NCBI GenBank assembly: GCA_003427395.1 | Contig: BFEA01000730.1 | Coordinates: forward strand, 523,071 to 558,232 | Length of the DNA: 35,162 bases | Origin: Chara braunii | Lineage: Eukaryota > Streptophyta > Charophyceae > Charales > Characeae | Direction: 5' to 3' | In this document: positions 1-9,865 of the stretch, piece by piece | Layout of the letters: every line of letters begins with the position of its first letter | Numbering within the stretch: the first letter of the stretch is position 1 | Notes under the pieces: model-generated | Told to the model about the DNA's origin: nothing | Seen by the model: the letters and a program-made list of their open reading frames with translations, nothing else | The model's database searches: none | Program-made: the position numbers and the translations under genes

Positions 1-477
1 TTCGACAAAGACAAGATCCTGTCAGCTTACCAACAGACGAGCAAGTTCGTAAACACGCGGGATGTTGATTTTAGCACGGTAACGAATCTGGCTGAAAAAA
101 CAGTAGTAACGGAGACATTGGCCTTGCTCAAGGAAGGAGAGATCATAGATCTGACCGGTAGGACGGGCGACAAGGTAAAGAAGGGGATTGAAAGTCTACA
201 TGAACGGGTGCACGGAGTCGACAATAAGATTGAAAGGATGGAAGGCGCGCTACTGGTTATGCAAGCGCAAGTATCCCGACCTGCCTTCCCTCCCCAGGAA
301 GTTGTGGTCCCGCCAGGTGTAGCAAACAGGGGATTCAGACGGAGAGATCCTGCTAACGAGCAATGCAAGTACTGCACCGCGATAGGACATTATGTGCGCG
401 CATGCCCAAAGCTCAACCATGATATTCTGAAAAGAAGGTATACCAGGTCATTAAAGGGGGAGATATTTAGACCATAA
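1..477 (+). pseudogene. gag: Gag C-terminal part with CCHC zinc knuckle (partial)
   Basis: Frame 1 is open from the first base, so the left end is cut by the window and no start codon can be named. The visible 158 residues contain a predicted helical, charged middle segment and a C-terminal zinc knuckle (CKYCTAIGHYVRAC, 364-405, spacing C-X2-C-X4-H-X4-C). This is the nucleocapsid type that binds retrotransposon RNA during particle assembly. A TAA at 475-477 ends the frame and a TGA follows at 493-495, but the same frame then continues with plausible protein, so these look like nonsense mutations inside a former gag-pol frame and not a natural Gag end. The identification rests on the knuckle and the downstream pol. 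Confidence 0.8.
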
Positions 478-495
478 GGGGAACGGGTAAACTGA

Positions 496-842
496 AACTC
501 ACCAGGAGGGATGCGGCGAGCCATTATCATGCTCAACGGTCTAGAAATAACAGTCGTAGAAGCCGAACTGGTGGGCGAGATCATCTGGGATCGGCTCCGG
601 GGGCGCGGGCCGCAGGCCAACTTTATTTTGGAAAGCGACGGACGTGATAGGGTGAATGCAACCACTCGACTGGGAACGGCCGGGAGAAGGATTAACCGTG
701 ACACCATTATGGAGGAGGTCGTCGGAAGCTCCGAACCCCAGGCGGAGCCTGAGGCCAAGGAACCAGAGAAAGTCATGGGAAGCCTAGGGAAGAGAAGCGT
801 GCGGACAAGGTTACCGCCGCTAAGAAGAAGTTTAGGTATTAA
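496..842 (+). pseudogene. Gag-to-protease linker of element 1 (broken)
   Basis: After the stops at 475 and 493, frame 1 stays open to 855 (first ATG at 511). From about 789 the more protein-like reading is frame 3, which carries a basic Lys/Arg-rich stretch up to a TAA at 840-842 and then flows into the protease frame. A frameshift therefore lies near 780-790. The segment has no recognisable domain. It is charged and low in complexity, as expected for a linker between nucleocapsid and protease. It is called only from its position between two identified modules of the same element. Confidence 0.5.
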
Positions 843-2099
843 ATCCCGATCTTAACCTTGCCTGAGCTCGACGACACCATTAGCAAGTTACTAGGAACCA
901 TGGTGTCGGTGTCTTTTCAGACCATGCTGCAAGCTAGCCCTAGGTTGCTCAAAGGGCTCAGACAACTGTTGACTCGGAGGCGAGTAGAAATAGGCGACAA
1001 CCCCGAATTACCAGAAGGGGAGAGGGAGGAGGAAGCTCCGCAAGAAGTGGCTAACCTTCAGAAAAGTCACGGGGACTTGGAGGATCTCGAAAAAGCCTTT
1101 GCAGACATTCGTTTGAGCTTGCCCGACCGGGAGGGCGGCGAAATCATGAGGTCACCACCCGGGACAAAGCTTAGCTTTCACGCACTGCCCATAGGGAAAC
1201 TGAAAATCCAGATCGGGGGTCATCATACCGACGCATTAGTAGACGGGGGAGCAAAGATCACTCTCATAAGAAGAGATTTCACAACGATCATGGGATGTAC
1301 GGTTAACAAGGAAGTAACAGGGAGCATCCGGGGGGCTGGTGGAAAAATCCTGTTTGCTGGGTACGTCACGAAGTATGCCGTGAAGGCAGGGGTCAGGGAA
1401 TCAATCTGGTCATTTCAGCGGATGACCGTAATAGAGGAAATGGACCACGACATAATCCTCGGGAGACCGTGGTGCGCGAACGTAAAGATGATAGGCATGC
1501 ACTTGCACCATGGCTCGTACATGGTAGACATAGAGGACCCTGTGACCGGTCGGGGAGAGCTCCTCCGACTCCTTGGAACAGGAGGAAACCCCCCGAGGGG
1601 GAAATTGGCAACATGGTCGCCGTCGTTCGAGGATAGCACGCGAAAAGGGGTTTTCACACGGATGGAGGGTATGAGAGAAAGGGTAGAAATCATGATTGAG
1701 GAAGCATTCAACAAGAAGGAGTGGATCAAGATGGGTCTGCCCCAGAAGAAGAGGAGGCAGGAGGACGAAGTCCTAGGTGTTATGGTAGCGGAAAAGGAGT
1801 CAGAGGTCGAACTTGATGCTAGCCTGCCCAAACGGAAAGAAGTACGCATAGACGTGTCGAAAATCGCACTCGAGATCCCCGATCTATTGCAACTCATCAA
1901 GGCCTTCAGATACCACAAGGTAGGAGTGGATTCGGCAGCCTTGGCCAAGTTCGAAAGAAAGGTGCAAAAGAGATATTGCCTGAATGGGAAACTAGTTAGT
2001 ATTCAACCACGAGTCGTAGAGGCGACGGGGGAAATTTCGACTGTTCATTTTTTAGGAGAAAGATTCCGGAAGGAAGTGTTTGAAAGTACAAACCGGTAG
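843..2099 (+). pseudogene. pol: Retropepsin-like aspartic protease region of element 1
   Basis: Frame 3 is open from 843 to a TAG at 2097-2099. Counting from the TTG at 858, residues 1-95 form an acidic pre-protease region. Residues 104-210 look like a retroviral-type aspartic protease: a beta strand leads into ALVDGGAKITLI (Asp129), and the later DIILGRPW (198-205) matches the family's hydrophobic-hydrophobic-Gly motif. This enzyme type cleaves Gag-Pol as a homodimer. The active site reads Asp-Gly-Gly where the family has Asp-Ser-Gly or Asp-Thr-Gly, which would be expected to impair catalysis. Residues after 210 are a linker to RT. The frame is lost at 2084-2099, where frame 2 takes over. 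Confidence 0.82.
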
Positions 2100-4435
2100 G
2101 GAAGAAAGCTAAACCGGTCTCGATCCTGCTAGAGACGTCAAAGGAAAAGGCTATAGAGAAGGAGGAAGGGGTCCTTCAAGTGATCCGAGAAAGGAGGGCG
2201 ACAGAGGGACATCGGATACCAGATAAGGTAGCGGACACAATGAAGATAGGGATAGACGGGTTCTTAACGGAAGAAGAAACCCGTCTGATCAAAAGGACCT
2301 GCCAGGAGTTTCACCTGACATTTGCCTTTAGTGATCACCAGAAGGGACGACTGGATGCGAAGTTGATCCCTCCGGTCAGAATCCACACGGTAGAACATGA
2401 GTGCCGGAATGACAAGGGGCCATCTTATGAATTTGGGATAGCAGGAGAAGTAACAGACCTCCTCCGAGCGAAGATGGACTCCTTCGTTGCGGAGCCTACG
2501 ACATCACCATACGCAAATCGGTGGTTCGTCTTTCGGAAGCTTAACAAGACACTAAGGTGGATTCAGGACCTTCAGAAGTTGAATGCGGTAACCATCCGGG
2601 ATGCTGGCTCGCTACCTCAGGCTGACTTATTAGCAGAACCGCACGCCGGTCGGAGCATTTACTCCCTGATAGATCTGTACTCAGGGTACGACCAGCTTCC
2701 ATTGGATGTTCGGGACAGGCCATACACCGCTATGCACACCTCCGTAGGCCAGCTACAGATGCAAGTGACACCTATGGGATTCACAAACGCGGTGGCCGAA
2801 GCGCAACGCAGGATGCTCGTCGTGGTCGGGGACATGTTCCCAGAAAAATGTGAACCTTACATCGATGACAATCCGAGCAAAGGCGTGCAGGAAAAGGACG
2901 AGACGGAAGTCCAGCCAGAGATCCGACGTTTTGTGCGGGACCACTTGCAGGACATCAAGGACTTACTCCATCGGTTCCTAGTATACAACATTACGGCTAG
3001 TGGACCAAAGAGTATCCTAGCAGTACCAAAGGTAACTATACTAGGATTTCGTTGCGGTGCTTACGGCAGGAAGCCGGATCCGGCAAAGACCGACAAGATA
3101 TCACAGTGGCCGACACCACTGCGCACGACGACGGAGGTAAGGGCATTCCTACGCGTAGTCGGCTTTTGGAGGATTTTCATTAAGAACTTTGCACAGATTG
3201 CTGAGCCTATCCGGGCTATGATCAGGGAAGAAGGAACCATGGATTGGACGGAGGAGCGAGAAAGAGTTGTCCAAAGGCTCAAGGACATATTGACATATGA
3301 GACAGTCGCCCTATCCGCGCCTTGTTTTAATGACGAAGTGGGACGACCCTTCATCCTAGAGACGGATGGAGGACCTTCGGCCGTAGGAGGTTTGTTGATT
3401 CAAAGGGATGAGGGAGGAAAAGAGAGGCTGATTAGGTTCGAAAGTAGAACCCTGAACTCCGCAGAACAGCGGTACTCGCAATTTAAGAAGGAAGTCATAG
3501 CCATCCTGCATTGCCTTAAGACCTTCCAGGCCTACCTATTTGGGAGGCGGTTCATCTTAAGGATCGATCCGACGAATGTCGCAGGGGCTCTAAAGAATTA
3601 CAGGCCTATAGATCCGACGGTAGGGAGATGGGTAGGATTCATCTGGCAGTTCGATTACAAGATCGAATGGATTGCTGGAATCCGCAACAAGGCAGATGGG
3701 CTGAATCGGGTTTGCAACACTCCCAAAGGGATGGACGATGCAGAGCCCATAGACGCCTTCCTCGAATACGAAGGAGGGACTCTCGCGGTGGATAACGAAA
3801 TGATGAGCGAGGGATGCACATCGGAAGAACTATTGATCCAGACTTTGGAGAAGAGGGCACCTGCCGTAGTAGCAGAACTTAGGGAAGGACCAGCTACCAC
3901 TCGAGGACGCAGAGAAGAAAAGGACTCATGGGGAGCGATAGTAGGACCGAAAGAGGAACTAATGGCAATGGCGGTCGAGGGAGGCCGGAAAGCAGTGATG
4001 AGCTTAGTGGAATCTTGGGAAAGGAAAGAGTTGCAATGGGTGGTAAACCAGATGCAGGAAGGAAAGGATGGGGGCCAGGAAGGGAAGGAGTTTTTCTATG
4101 TCCAATCATACGAAGGGTTTTTTCGGGAGGTCGGACTGATGTTGGTACGAAACAAACAACCTATGGAAGTTAGTATTAAAGCAAGAGAAGAAGCCGAAAG
4201 GTACGTCCTAAGGGGCGGGCATTTGTTCCGAAGGGAGGAAGGTGCTATGCCCAGAAGGGTTTTGTGCGGAAGACCTAGGCAAGTAGACGTTATCCAGGCA
4301 ATGCACGACGGGTTGGTTGGAGGTCATCGGTCGTCCAAAGGAACGCTTGCAAAGATAACACCACTCTATTATTGGCCAGGCATGGCAGGCATGGTCGCGA
4401 TATACTGCCAGACTTGTCTTATTTGCCAAGAATGA
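2084..4435 (+). pseudogene. pol: Reverse transcriptase, RNase H and integrase zinc finger of element 1
   Basis: Frame 2 is open from 2084 to a TGA at 4433-4435. RT: SLIDLYSGYDQ carries the first catalytic Asp, and YIDD (2858-2869) supplies the catalytic pair. The usual hydrophobic residue after YIDD is Asn here. RNase H: the acidic residues are all visible, in ETDGG (Asp about 3365), the Glu of QFKKEVIAIL, RIDPTNV, and ADGLNRV near 3700. Near the end come a histidine pair (MHDGLVGGH) and CQTCLICQ, the HHCC integrase zinc finger. The protein would copy element RNA into DNA in cytoplasmic particles. The TGA falls between the integrase zinc finger and core, where the family reads straight through. 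Confidence 0.93.
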
Positions 4436-4852
4436 AGCTCGGTGCGGGTCTTTAAGCCGCTTAGACCAACGCGGGTGCTAGGGTCGGGACATATGGTCCA
4501 CCTCGACCTTGCGGTCATGCCTGCATCAACGGATGGGTACAGGTATATGTTGGATGCGCGAGACAACCTGAGCGGGTTCGTGGAGGCAGTCGCCTCCAAG
4601 AAAAAGACAGGGAGGAGTGTGGCGGACTGGATAGAAGACTTCTACTTGAGACATCCGTTCGTCAGGAGGTTTATAGCACACAATCGGACGAAATTTGTGA
4701 ACCAAGAAGTATTGGGGATGCTTAAGAGACTTTGCGTACCGATCAAACTCATCGAGCCGTATCACCCTGAGGCCAATGCACCTGTGGAAAGGGGGCACCG
4801 AACCTTGAAGAACACGATTGCAAAACTCGCAGCAGACCATCTGGGAAACTAG
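4436..4852 (+). pseudogene. pol: Integrase catalytic core of element 1, second Asp lost
   Basis: This continues in frame 2 from the TGA at 4433 and ends at a TAG at 4850-4852. It is an RNase-H-fold integrase core that would insert the cDNA into chromosomes. The first catalytic Asp is in VHLDLAVMP. The expected second Asp (family pattern S-D-N/R-G) is replaced: the sequence reads IAHNRTKF, giving His for Asp and Arg for Gly. The third acidic residue is present in PVERGHRTLK, after the typical EPYHPEAN lead-in. The altered second Asp alone would predict an inactive enzyme. Confidence 0.88.
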
Positions 4853-5419
4853 CCTAGGTATCTTAAGCAGGTTGTCTTTGCAGAGAATATGACTCCTAAA
4901 AGGACAACAAGATGTATCCCGGTAGAGCTTTGGTACGGAAGAGAGATCGACTTTCCTGTGGAAGCCTTGGTACCTACCTGGAATAGGTTAGATGATGATC
5001 CGCAAATGACCATTGAAGAGTTAATCGAGGCAAGATGTCAACAAATCCTTAAGAATGAGGAGGTCATGGAAGACATCGCCAGTCGGGTGCTGGACAGCAG
5101 AATGAGGGACAAAGCAAGGTGGGACCAGGTTAAGAATGTCAGAAAGGAGCCACTTCAGGTGGGGGAGATGGTATTGCTAAGGAACTCGGCACTGGAAAGT
5201 ACTTGGTCGATACAGTTGGGAAGGAGGTTCAAAGGCCCCTACCGGGTCACCAAGCGGGTGGGACTGAACACCTTCGAACTGGAAGATTTGGCTGGAACTG
5301 GATTGAAAGGGCCCTTCCCGGGGCAACGACTGGTCAGGTTTCTAAGTCGGAACCCAGTGGAACAATGGCTTCAGGAGGCCGAAGATAAGGAAACTGAGGA
5401 GCAACAAGCTAAAGACTAA
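4853..5419 (+). pseudogene. pol: Integrase C-terminal domain of element 1
   Basis: Frame 2 resumes directly after the TAG at 4850 and ends with TAA at 5417-5419. The reading holds the end of the core (TPKRTTRCIPVELWYGR, the usual helix after the catalytic Glu), a charged helical spacer, then KGPYRVTKRVG inside an SH3-like C-terminal domain of the GPF/Y type. No chromodomain pattern is visible after it; the tail is short, acidic and rich in Glu and Gln. The in-frame continuation across the TAG shows that this is one former protein with the preceding segments. Confidence 0.85.
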
Positions 5420-5643
5420 CCACGGTCTTGCCCACACTATGGTTTGTCTCTGACCATGTTCGTGGGACTGTCATTTTTTTTGGGACTCGCGCTTTGGCTT
5501 GGACTGACTGAGGTTGAAAGGCAGCATGACTTGGGGGTTTGCAATATCTGGCTTGTGTGACAACGGAAAGGGATGTTTGGGGCATTGTACCATAGTTTTT
5601 TACGGGAAAAAAATGGGGTCATCACAAACGACGCATTCGCATG

Positions 5644-5653
5644 TATAAAAAGG
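5644..5653 (+). promoter_or_regulatory. TATA-like box upstream of accessory frame
   Basis: TATAAAAAGG lies 35 bases before the ATG at 5688 and follows 220 bases without coding potential. It matches the plant TATA consensus well. It could be the promoter of the accessory frame, or the U3 promoter of the element's 3' LTR. LTR ends were not found, so the two cannot be told apart. Confidence 0.4.
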
Positions 5654-5687
5654 GCGTGATGCGAGGGATACTGGGTGCATTTTGGGA

Positions 5688-6704
5688 ATGCCTACCGGCC
5701 TAAGGGGGGGGGAGGCGCGAGTGTGTGAGGGACATTGCGGGTGTTGTTTTGTTATACAGGACTTAGGAGCAAAACGAGAAAAGACAAAAATGAAATTCGG
5801 CAACGAGAACGACAGCGGGGCAATCAACAGGCCTACCGGAGGGGAAGAAGCTGAACCAAGCCAAGGGAGGAGGACATCGAAGAGAAAATTGTACATTGGG
5901 CTCATGGGCGGGCCAGTGGTAGGCAGGGGTGGAAGGAAATGCTTGTGTAGGAAACCCTCACCCCTCCGCAAGGGAAAAGGTATAGAAATATCATATGACA
6001 GTGAGGGCGAAAAAAGAAGGGCAAATGTGGAAGAAGAAGGCAACACAGAAATGAGAGATAAGGCTCGGGTCTCTAACGAGGAAGGGGCCAACAGGGGCGA
6101 ACGACGTGAGACTTGGCATGGGGAAAGCGAGGGGGGACGAGGTATGCGCGGCGAACGTGAGGAGGACGAGGAGAAAAGGGAGAGCCCGCTTGAAGGACGA
6201 AGCGGTCACGACAGTTGCAAGGGGTATCGGACGGGGACATAGATCCTTTTTACCTACGATCCAAAGAACCTTGCTGGTGGGTATAGCCCCATACAGACTG
6301 AAGACGAGGGGGACGAGAAGGAGGATGTGCGAGAAGTCATAGAAATCAGCAGCGGGGATGAGAGGGATGGGATCTCAAGGCCTAGGGAAGAGGGGCGGCC
6401 TCCGACGCACCAGCCGGGCGACGGGGCTTTCATATGGGAGGACGAGTTTGGGCCAACGCCCAGTCATTGGTTTCAATAATGGACCAATGTGATCAGGCAC
6501 GAATGGATTATCAAGACTCAGGAACTCGCAAGGGCAGGGGTGGAAGCCACACCACTGGATTTTTTCAACGAGGCAGAGTTGCATAAAATTGTAAGGATGA
6601 AAAGAGAGATCGAGACCTACGGCCTGGGGGTTAGGAAGCCTACCGAGGAACGGGGTGGACAAGGATCTGGGCAAGACGAGGCGCAAGGCAGCAATAGGAA
6701 CTAG
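5688..6704 (+). pseudogene. Unrecognised accessory frame downstream of integrase, element 1
   Basis: Frame 3 runs from ATG 5688 to TAG 6702-6704, interrupted by TAG 6240-6242 and TAA 6477-6479. The product would be about 338 residues, highly charged and probably disordered in its first half, with basic clusters and two hydrophobic-then-acidic patches (GIEISYDSEGE and VIEISSGDERD). The last third is more protein-like, with predicted helices around FFNEAELHKIVRMKREIE. I recognise no family. A TATA-like box precedes it. It could be a third frame of element 1, the start of another element's gag, or chance open frame. Protein-like reading across both stops favours real decayed coding sequence. Confidence 0.4.
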
Positions 6705-6917
6705 GTGTCGATTTAGCATTGAAAGAGATCGTTGCTTTCTGTCTACAGAGACATGAGAATGACGAGAACGTGTATAGTATGGGCAAGCTTGCTAAGGAGG
6801 AAGTGAAAAGAGGGTCAGCTAAGGCTGTATCACGATAAGATAGAAGATAGTTTTTTAGGCTACTTGTTGGATGAGCTACCTTGGGTACATAAGACAAAGA
6901 CATGGAATTTGGGATAA
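6698..6917 (+). pseudogene. Possible continuation of the accessory frame after frameshifts
   Basis: Frame 2 is open 6698-6838, reading LALKEIVAFCLQRHENDENV and a Lys-rich helix. Frame 3 takes over at about 6825 and reads DSFLGYLLDELPWVHKTKTW before a TAA at 6915-6917. Both stretches look like real protein (balanced composition, helical periodicity) and directly follow the frame ending at 6704. I read this as the C-terminal part of the same decayed protein. No family is recognised. Confidence 0.28.
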
Positions 6918-7269
6918 GACCAATTGGGGGAGGGTGTATTGTGAATTTTGGATGGAATAAGGATTATGCTTTTGAGAGGGGGAAACCTTGAGTACGGATT
7001 GACGAGCAAACCATGGCATTGAATGATTGGTCGAGTACAAGAGAGGTTCGGGAACCTATGGGTTAAGGGGCGTGAAAAACACTTCTTCCCTAGGAGCCTA
7101 ATCCAACTAAGTCATGAATGAGACTGAGAATAGTCGAAACCTGAGAGATCAGGAAGAGTGAAAATGGAAGGGGGGCCTTTGTCATTTGTTATGGAAAAAC
7201 GGCCGGGTGGGCTAGTGCTGCTTGGGGTCGCAAGCCCCAACTCGAGTGCTAGACGCTAAGTCGGATGTA
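6918..7269. other. No gene seen
   Basis: Purine-rich DNA with many short open frames, none protein-like. It separates the accessory frame from the first minisatellite. An LTR of element 1 could end here, but I found no TG...CA pair with a repeated partner. Confidence 0.5.
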
Positions 7270-7362
7270 CACATGGATGGTACATTACTGTGACGAATGG
7301 AATGGATGGTATATTACTGTGAGAAATGGAATTGATGGTACATTACTGTGAGAAATGAAAAA
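7270..7362. repeat. 29-bp tandem repeat, three copies
   Basis: The core GATGGTACATTACTGTGA starts at 7276, 7305 and 7334, giving a 29-bp period with one or two differences per copy. No coding role is visible. Confidence 0.8.
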
Positions 7363-7460
7363 AGAGAACAACACGCAAAAGATGAGATGGCCACCTTCTA
7401 ACCTCCAAGACAGAAATGGGATCCGTAACCTCGAGGCCCACCCCCTCGGGCACTAACATT

Positions 7461-7620
7461 GAGAATGGAAAGGAATGGCCCTAACTAGGTTGTTCGACTT
7501 GAGAATGGAAAGGAATGGCCCTAACCAGACTGTTCGACTTGAGAATGAAAATGAATGGCCCTAACCAGGCTGTTCGACTTGAGAATGGAAAAGAACGACC
7601 CTAACCAGGTTGTTCGAGAA
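7461..7620. repeat. 40-bp tandem repeat, four copies
   Basis: Units beginning GAGAATGGAAAGGAATGGCC start at 7461, 7501, 7541 and 7581. The period is exactly 40 bp and differences are few. The unit length is not a multiple of three, so it is not a protein repeat. Confidence 0.92.
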
Positions 7621-7720
7621 TGACCCCTGACAAAGGTCATTCCTTTTGAAATAGGCACAGGGGTTCCCTGCATATTTGATTAAGAAAGGTTGATTGAGAA
7701 CGGGCCGGAATAAGCAATAA

Positions 7721-8130
7721 GAGATGGAAAGGGTCGGTGGATCGATCATTGAAATAGCCAATGGGATGAAAGAGATGGAAAGGACCGGTGGGTCGGTCAT
7801 TGAAATAGCCAATGGGATGAGAGAAATGGAAAGGGTCGGTGGGTCGGTCATTGAAATAGTTAATGAGATGAATGAGAGAGAGAGAAAAGGTTGGTGGGTC
7901 GGTCATTGAAATAGCCAATGGGATGAGAGAGATGGAAAAGGCCGGTGGGTCGGTCATTGAAATAGCCAATGGGATAAATGAGAGAGATGGAAAAGGTCGG
8001 TGGGTCGGTCATTGAAAATAGCCAATGGGATGAGAGGAATGGAAAAGGTCGGTGGGTCGGTCATTGAAGTAGCCAATGAGTTGAATGGAGGAAATGGAAA
8101 AGGTCGGTGGGTCGGCCACTGAAAATTGCC
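7721..8130. repeat. 51/55-bp minisatellite, eight copies
   Basis: The core GGTGGGTCGGTCATTGAAAT recurs at 7736, 7787, 7838, 7893, 7944, 7999, 8051 and 8106. Spacings are 51, 51, 55, 51, 55, 52 and 55. Where the spacing is 51 the repeat stays open in three-base steps on both strands, which creates false repeat-protein frames. I treat it as a non-coding minisatellite because the 55 and 52 spacings break any frame. Confidence 0.93.
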
Positions 8131-9290
8131 AAGGGGGCGGGAGAAATATGTGAATAAAAGAGGCGGAACCTTAAAGCCAAGAGGGGCAAGGACCGTTGGG
8201 ACGGTCACAGAGATTGGGTGTTGAGGAATGAGAAAATTGAGGATTGAGTGAGCGGAAGGGTCAGTCTTAAGGAATGGTTATTGAGAGAATGACCGCCAGA
8301 CCGGCCATGGGGGCGGCCTTGTTGATAAGAGGCTGTCAGACCAACCATGAGAATCAACCTTGGAAATAGAATTGGATTGAATGATTGAGGATTGAATATT
8401 GCATTGCATAGGCAGGGGACCCTAGGCAACTTGAAATGGACTTGGAAATAGCCTTGAAATGATTTTCTCTTTTTCTAGTCTTTGGCCTCAGCAAGATGGG
8501 GGATACCGGTGCTCACACCGCGACCCCAAGACCTCTATCCCTAAGGGAAAAAGTCTCAGCGCGACTTGTTCCTCTTGTAAGAGGATGAGGGTTAAAGGAC
8601 CAAGGCACCTACCGCTTGGATCGATGCGGGACGTCCGGAACTGACCTCGACAACGAGCTCTGGTCGGGAAGTTCAAACTGCGTCTCATGTTGAACGCCTA
8701 AACGTCAAAGGGTGAGGAAACCAAATGGCCGAGAGAGCCATTCTTTTTTTCTAAGTCTTTTTTGTTCTCCCTAACCACACGCCGTGTCGTTGAGGGGCGG
8801 CATGACCGCTTGGAATGGACCACGGCGGCTCGCGTTAAGTTGAGCAGTACTGTCCAGAGGAAAGAGTTGGGCGTGGTACCGGGTGGAAGCCACAACCACC
8901 ACGGGGCATTGACACCGCCCCACCGGAGCATTACAACCGCTCCGGGACTAATTGCGAGGTCTTCGTAACTGCACTCGTGGACTAATTTAGAGCCCCAACT
9001 CTCTTGAAAGGAAGAGGCCGGATCCAGAAAATTACCACTCGGGAGGAACGATTCGCGAGAAAGCCCTTACGGCAAGACGGGGTCCTGGGAGGCTTGGACT
9101 GGACCTGCCTTCCAGATGTGAGGAGGTACCTCAGTAATGACGCCCGTCTCGTAAGCAGCAAAAGGTCGGACGGAGTAAGGGGATGAGGTGAGTTATCAGC
9201 AGGGGGAGGACTGATCACCCTTCCATTTTGGGGTTGATGGGCCGGCATCCGCCTACTCGTTGGTGGGCCAAAGGTTGCGTACCTCCGAGT
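8131..9290. other. No gene seen; degenerate repeat DNA
   Basis: The left part carries GGATTGA/GGTCAGAC-type motifs related to the preceding minisatellite. The right part (about 8460-9290) is balanced in composition with short open frames that resemble nothing I know. One small inverted repeat is visible (CCGGAGC and GCTCCGG, about 8923-8945). Confidence 0.45.
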
Positions 9291-9346
9291 GAGAACTGGT
9301 CGTGCGATGGAGACATCGCATTTTGAGTGGGAGGAAGGTGTGTCAT
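9291..9346 (+). other. Diverged copy of the gypsy-tail-like motif found at 10610
   Basis: The segment around GATGGAGACATCGCATTTTG followed by a purine tract and GTGTGTC aligns by eye with 10610-10660 (GATGAGGACATCGCGAATG, then a G-rich tract and GTGTC). In many gypsy elements such a sequence ends the polyprotein just before the polypurine tract and 3' LTR. This copy is frameshifted. The similarity is short, so the call is tentative. Confidence 0.3.
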
Positions 9347-9399
9347 CTACCTAAGAAAAAGCGTGCAAAAGAGGAGAATACTATGAGCATAAGGATGAA

Positions 9400-9640
9400 T
9401 AATTAACGTTGCATGAACTTGAGAAAAAGGTCTGGCAAGATGTCCAGAAGAGGAGAATGGATGAGTAATTGACTTTGCGCAGGCTTGAGAAAAAGTCTGG
9501 CAAGATGTCCAGAAGAGAAACGGGTGAGAAATTGACGTTGCATGAGCTTGAGAAAAGGCCTGGCAAGCAACTTCTGTGATTGATTTGGCATGAGCTTGAA
9601 AATGGGCCGATTAAGACGTCTGGAAAATAAAAGACTCGTA
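9400..9640. repeat. Degenerate 63-66-bp tandem repeat, about four copies
   Basis: ATTGACGTTGCATGAGCTTG-like starts lie at 9402, 9468, 9531 and 9579, followed by GTCTGGCAAGATGTCCAGAA in the better copies. Spacings of 66, 63 and 48 show decay. Looser relatives (TTTGGCAAGGCCTGAG) reach about 9890, just before the methyltransferase-like frame. Confidence 0.8.
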
Positions 9641-9865
9641 TGATGGACTATGTATGGATCTGAGAGAAAGACTGGCAGGCCAGGAAACAGATGAGTATTT
9701 GGAAACAGGTCTGACAAGGTGTCTGAAAGAGAGATGCACAAGGGATGAACTGGGCAGCATGCATGAAAAAGTTAAAAATAAGAAAGGAACAAGAAAGGAC
9801 AAAGAGTGATATGAATGCAAAATTGGCAGGACCTGAGGAAAGTCGGGTGAAAGGACCCGGGGGAG

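Larger units (their letters stand above)
1..5419 (+). mobile_element. Ty3/gypsy-type LTR retrotransposon 1, 5' end outside window, decayed
   Basis: The modules run in gypsy order: CCHC Gag, retropepsin-like protease, RT, RNase H, integrase zinc finger, integrase core and integrase C-terminal domain. The integrase lies after RNase H, which separates Ty3/gypsy from Ty1/copia. Reading continues in one frame for long stretches, with in-frame stops at 475, 493, 840, 4433 and 4850 and frameshifts near 780 and 2084-2099, so the copy cannot make a full polyprotein. The 5' LTR and primer binding site lie left of the window. I could not find a matching LTR pair, so the 3' boundary is unknown and could lie in 5420-7000. 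Confidence 0.93.

Noticed and set aside
4442-4852. A separate integrase gene
   Set aside because: The frame is identical on both sides of the flanking TGA and TAG, and the module order fits one polyprotein; the stops are mutations.
7561-8208. Minus-strand repeat proteins of the type MTDPPTLSISLIPLA
   Set aside because: They are produced by the 51-bp minisatellite, whose period is a multiple of three. The 55-bp and 52-bp steps break the frame, and composition explains the rest.
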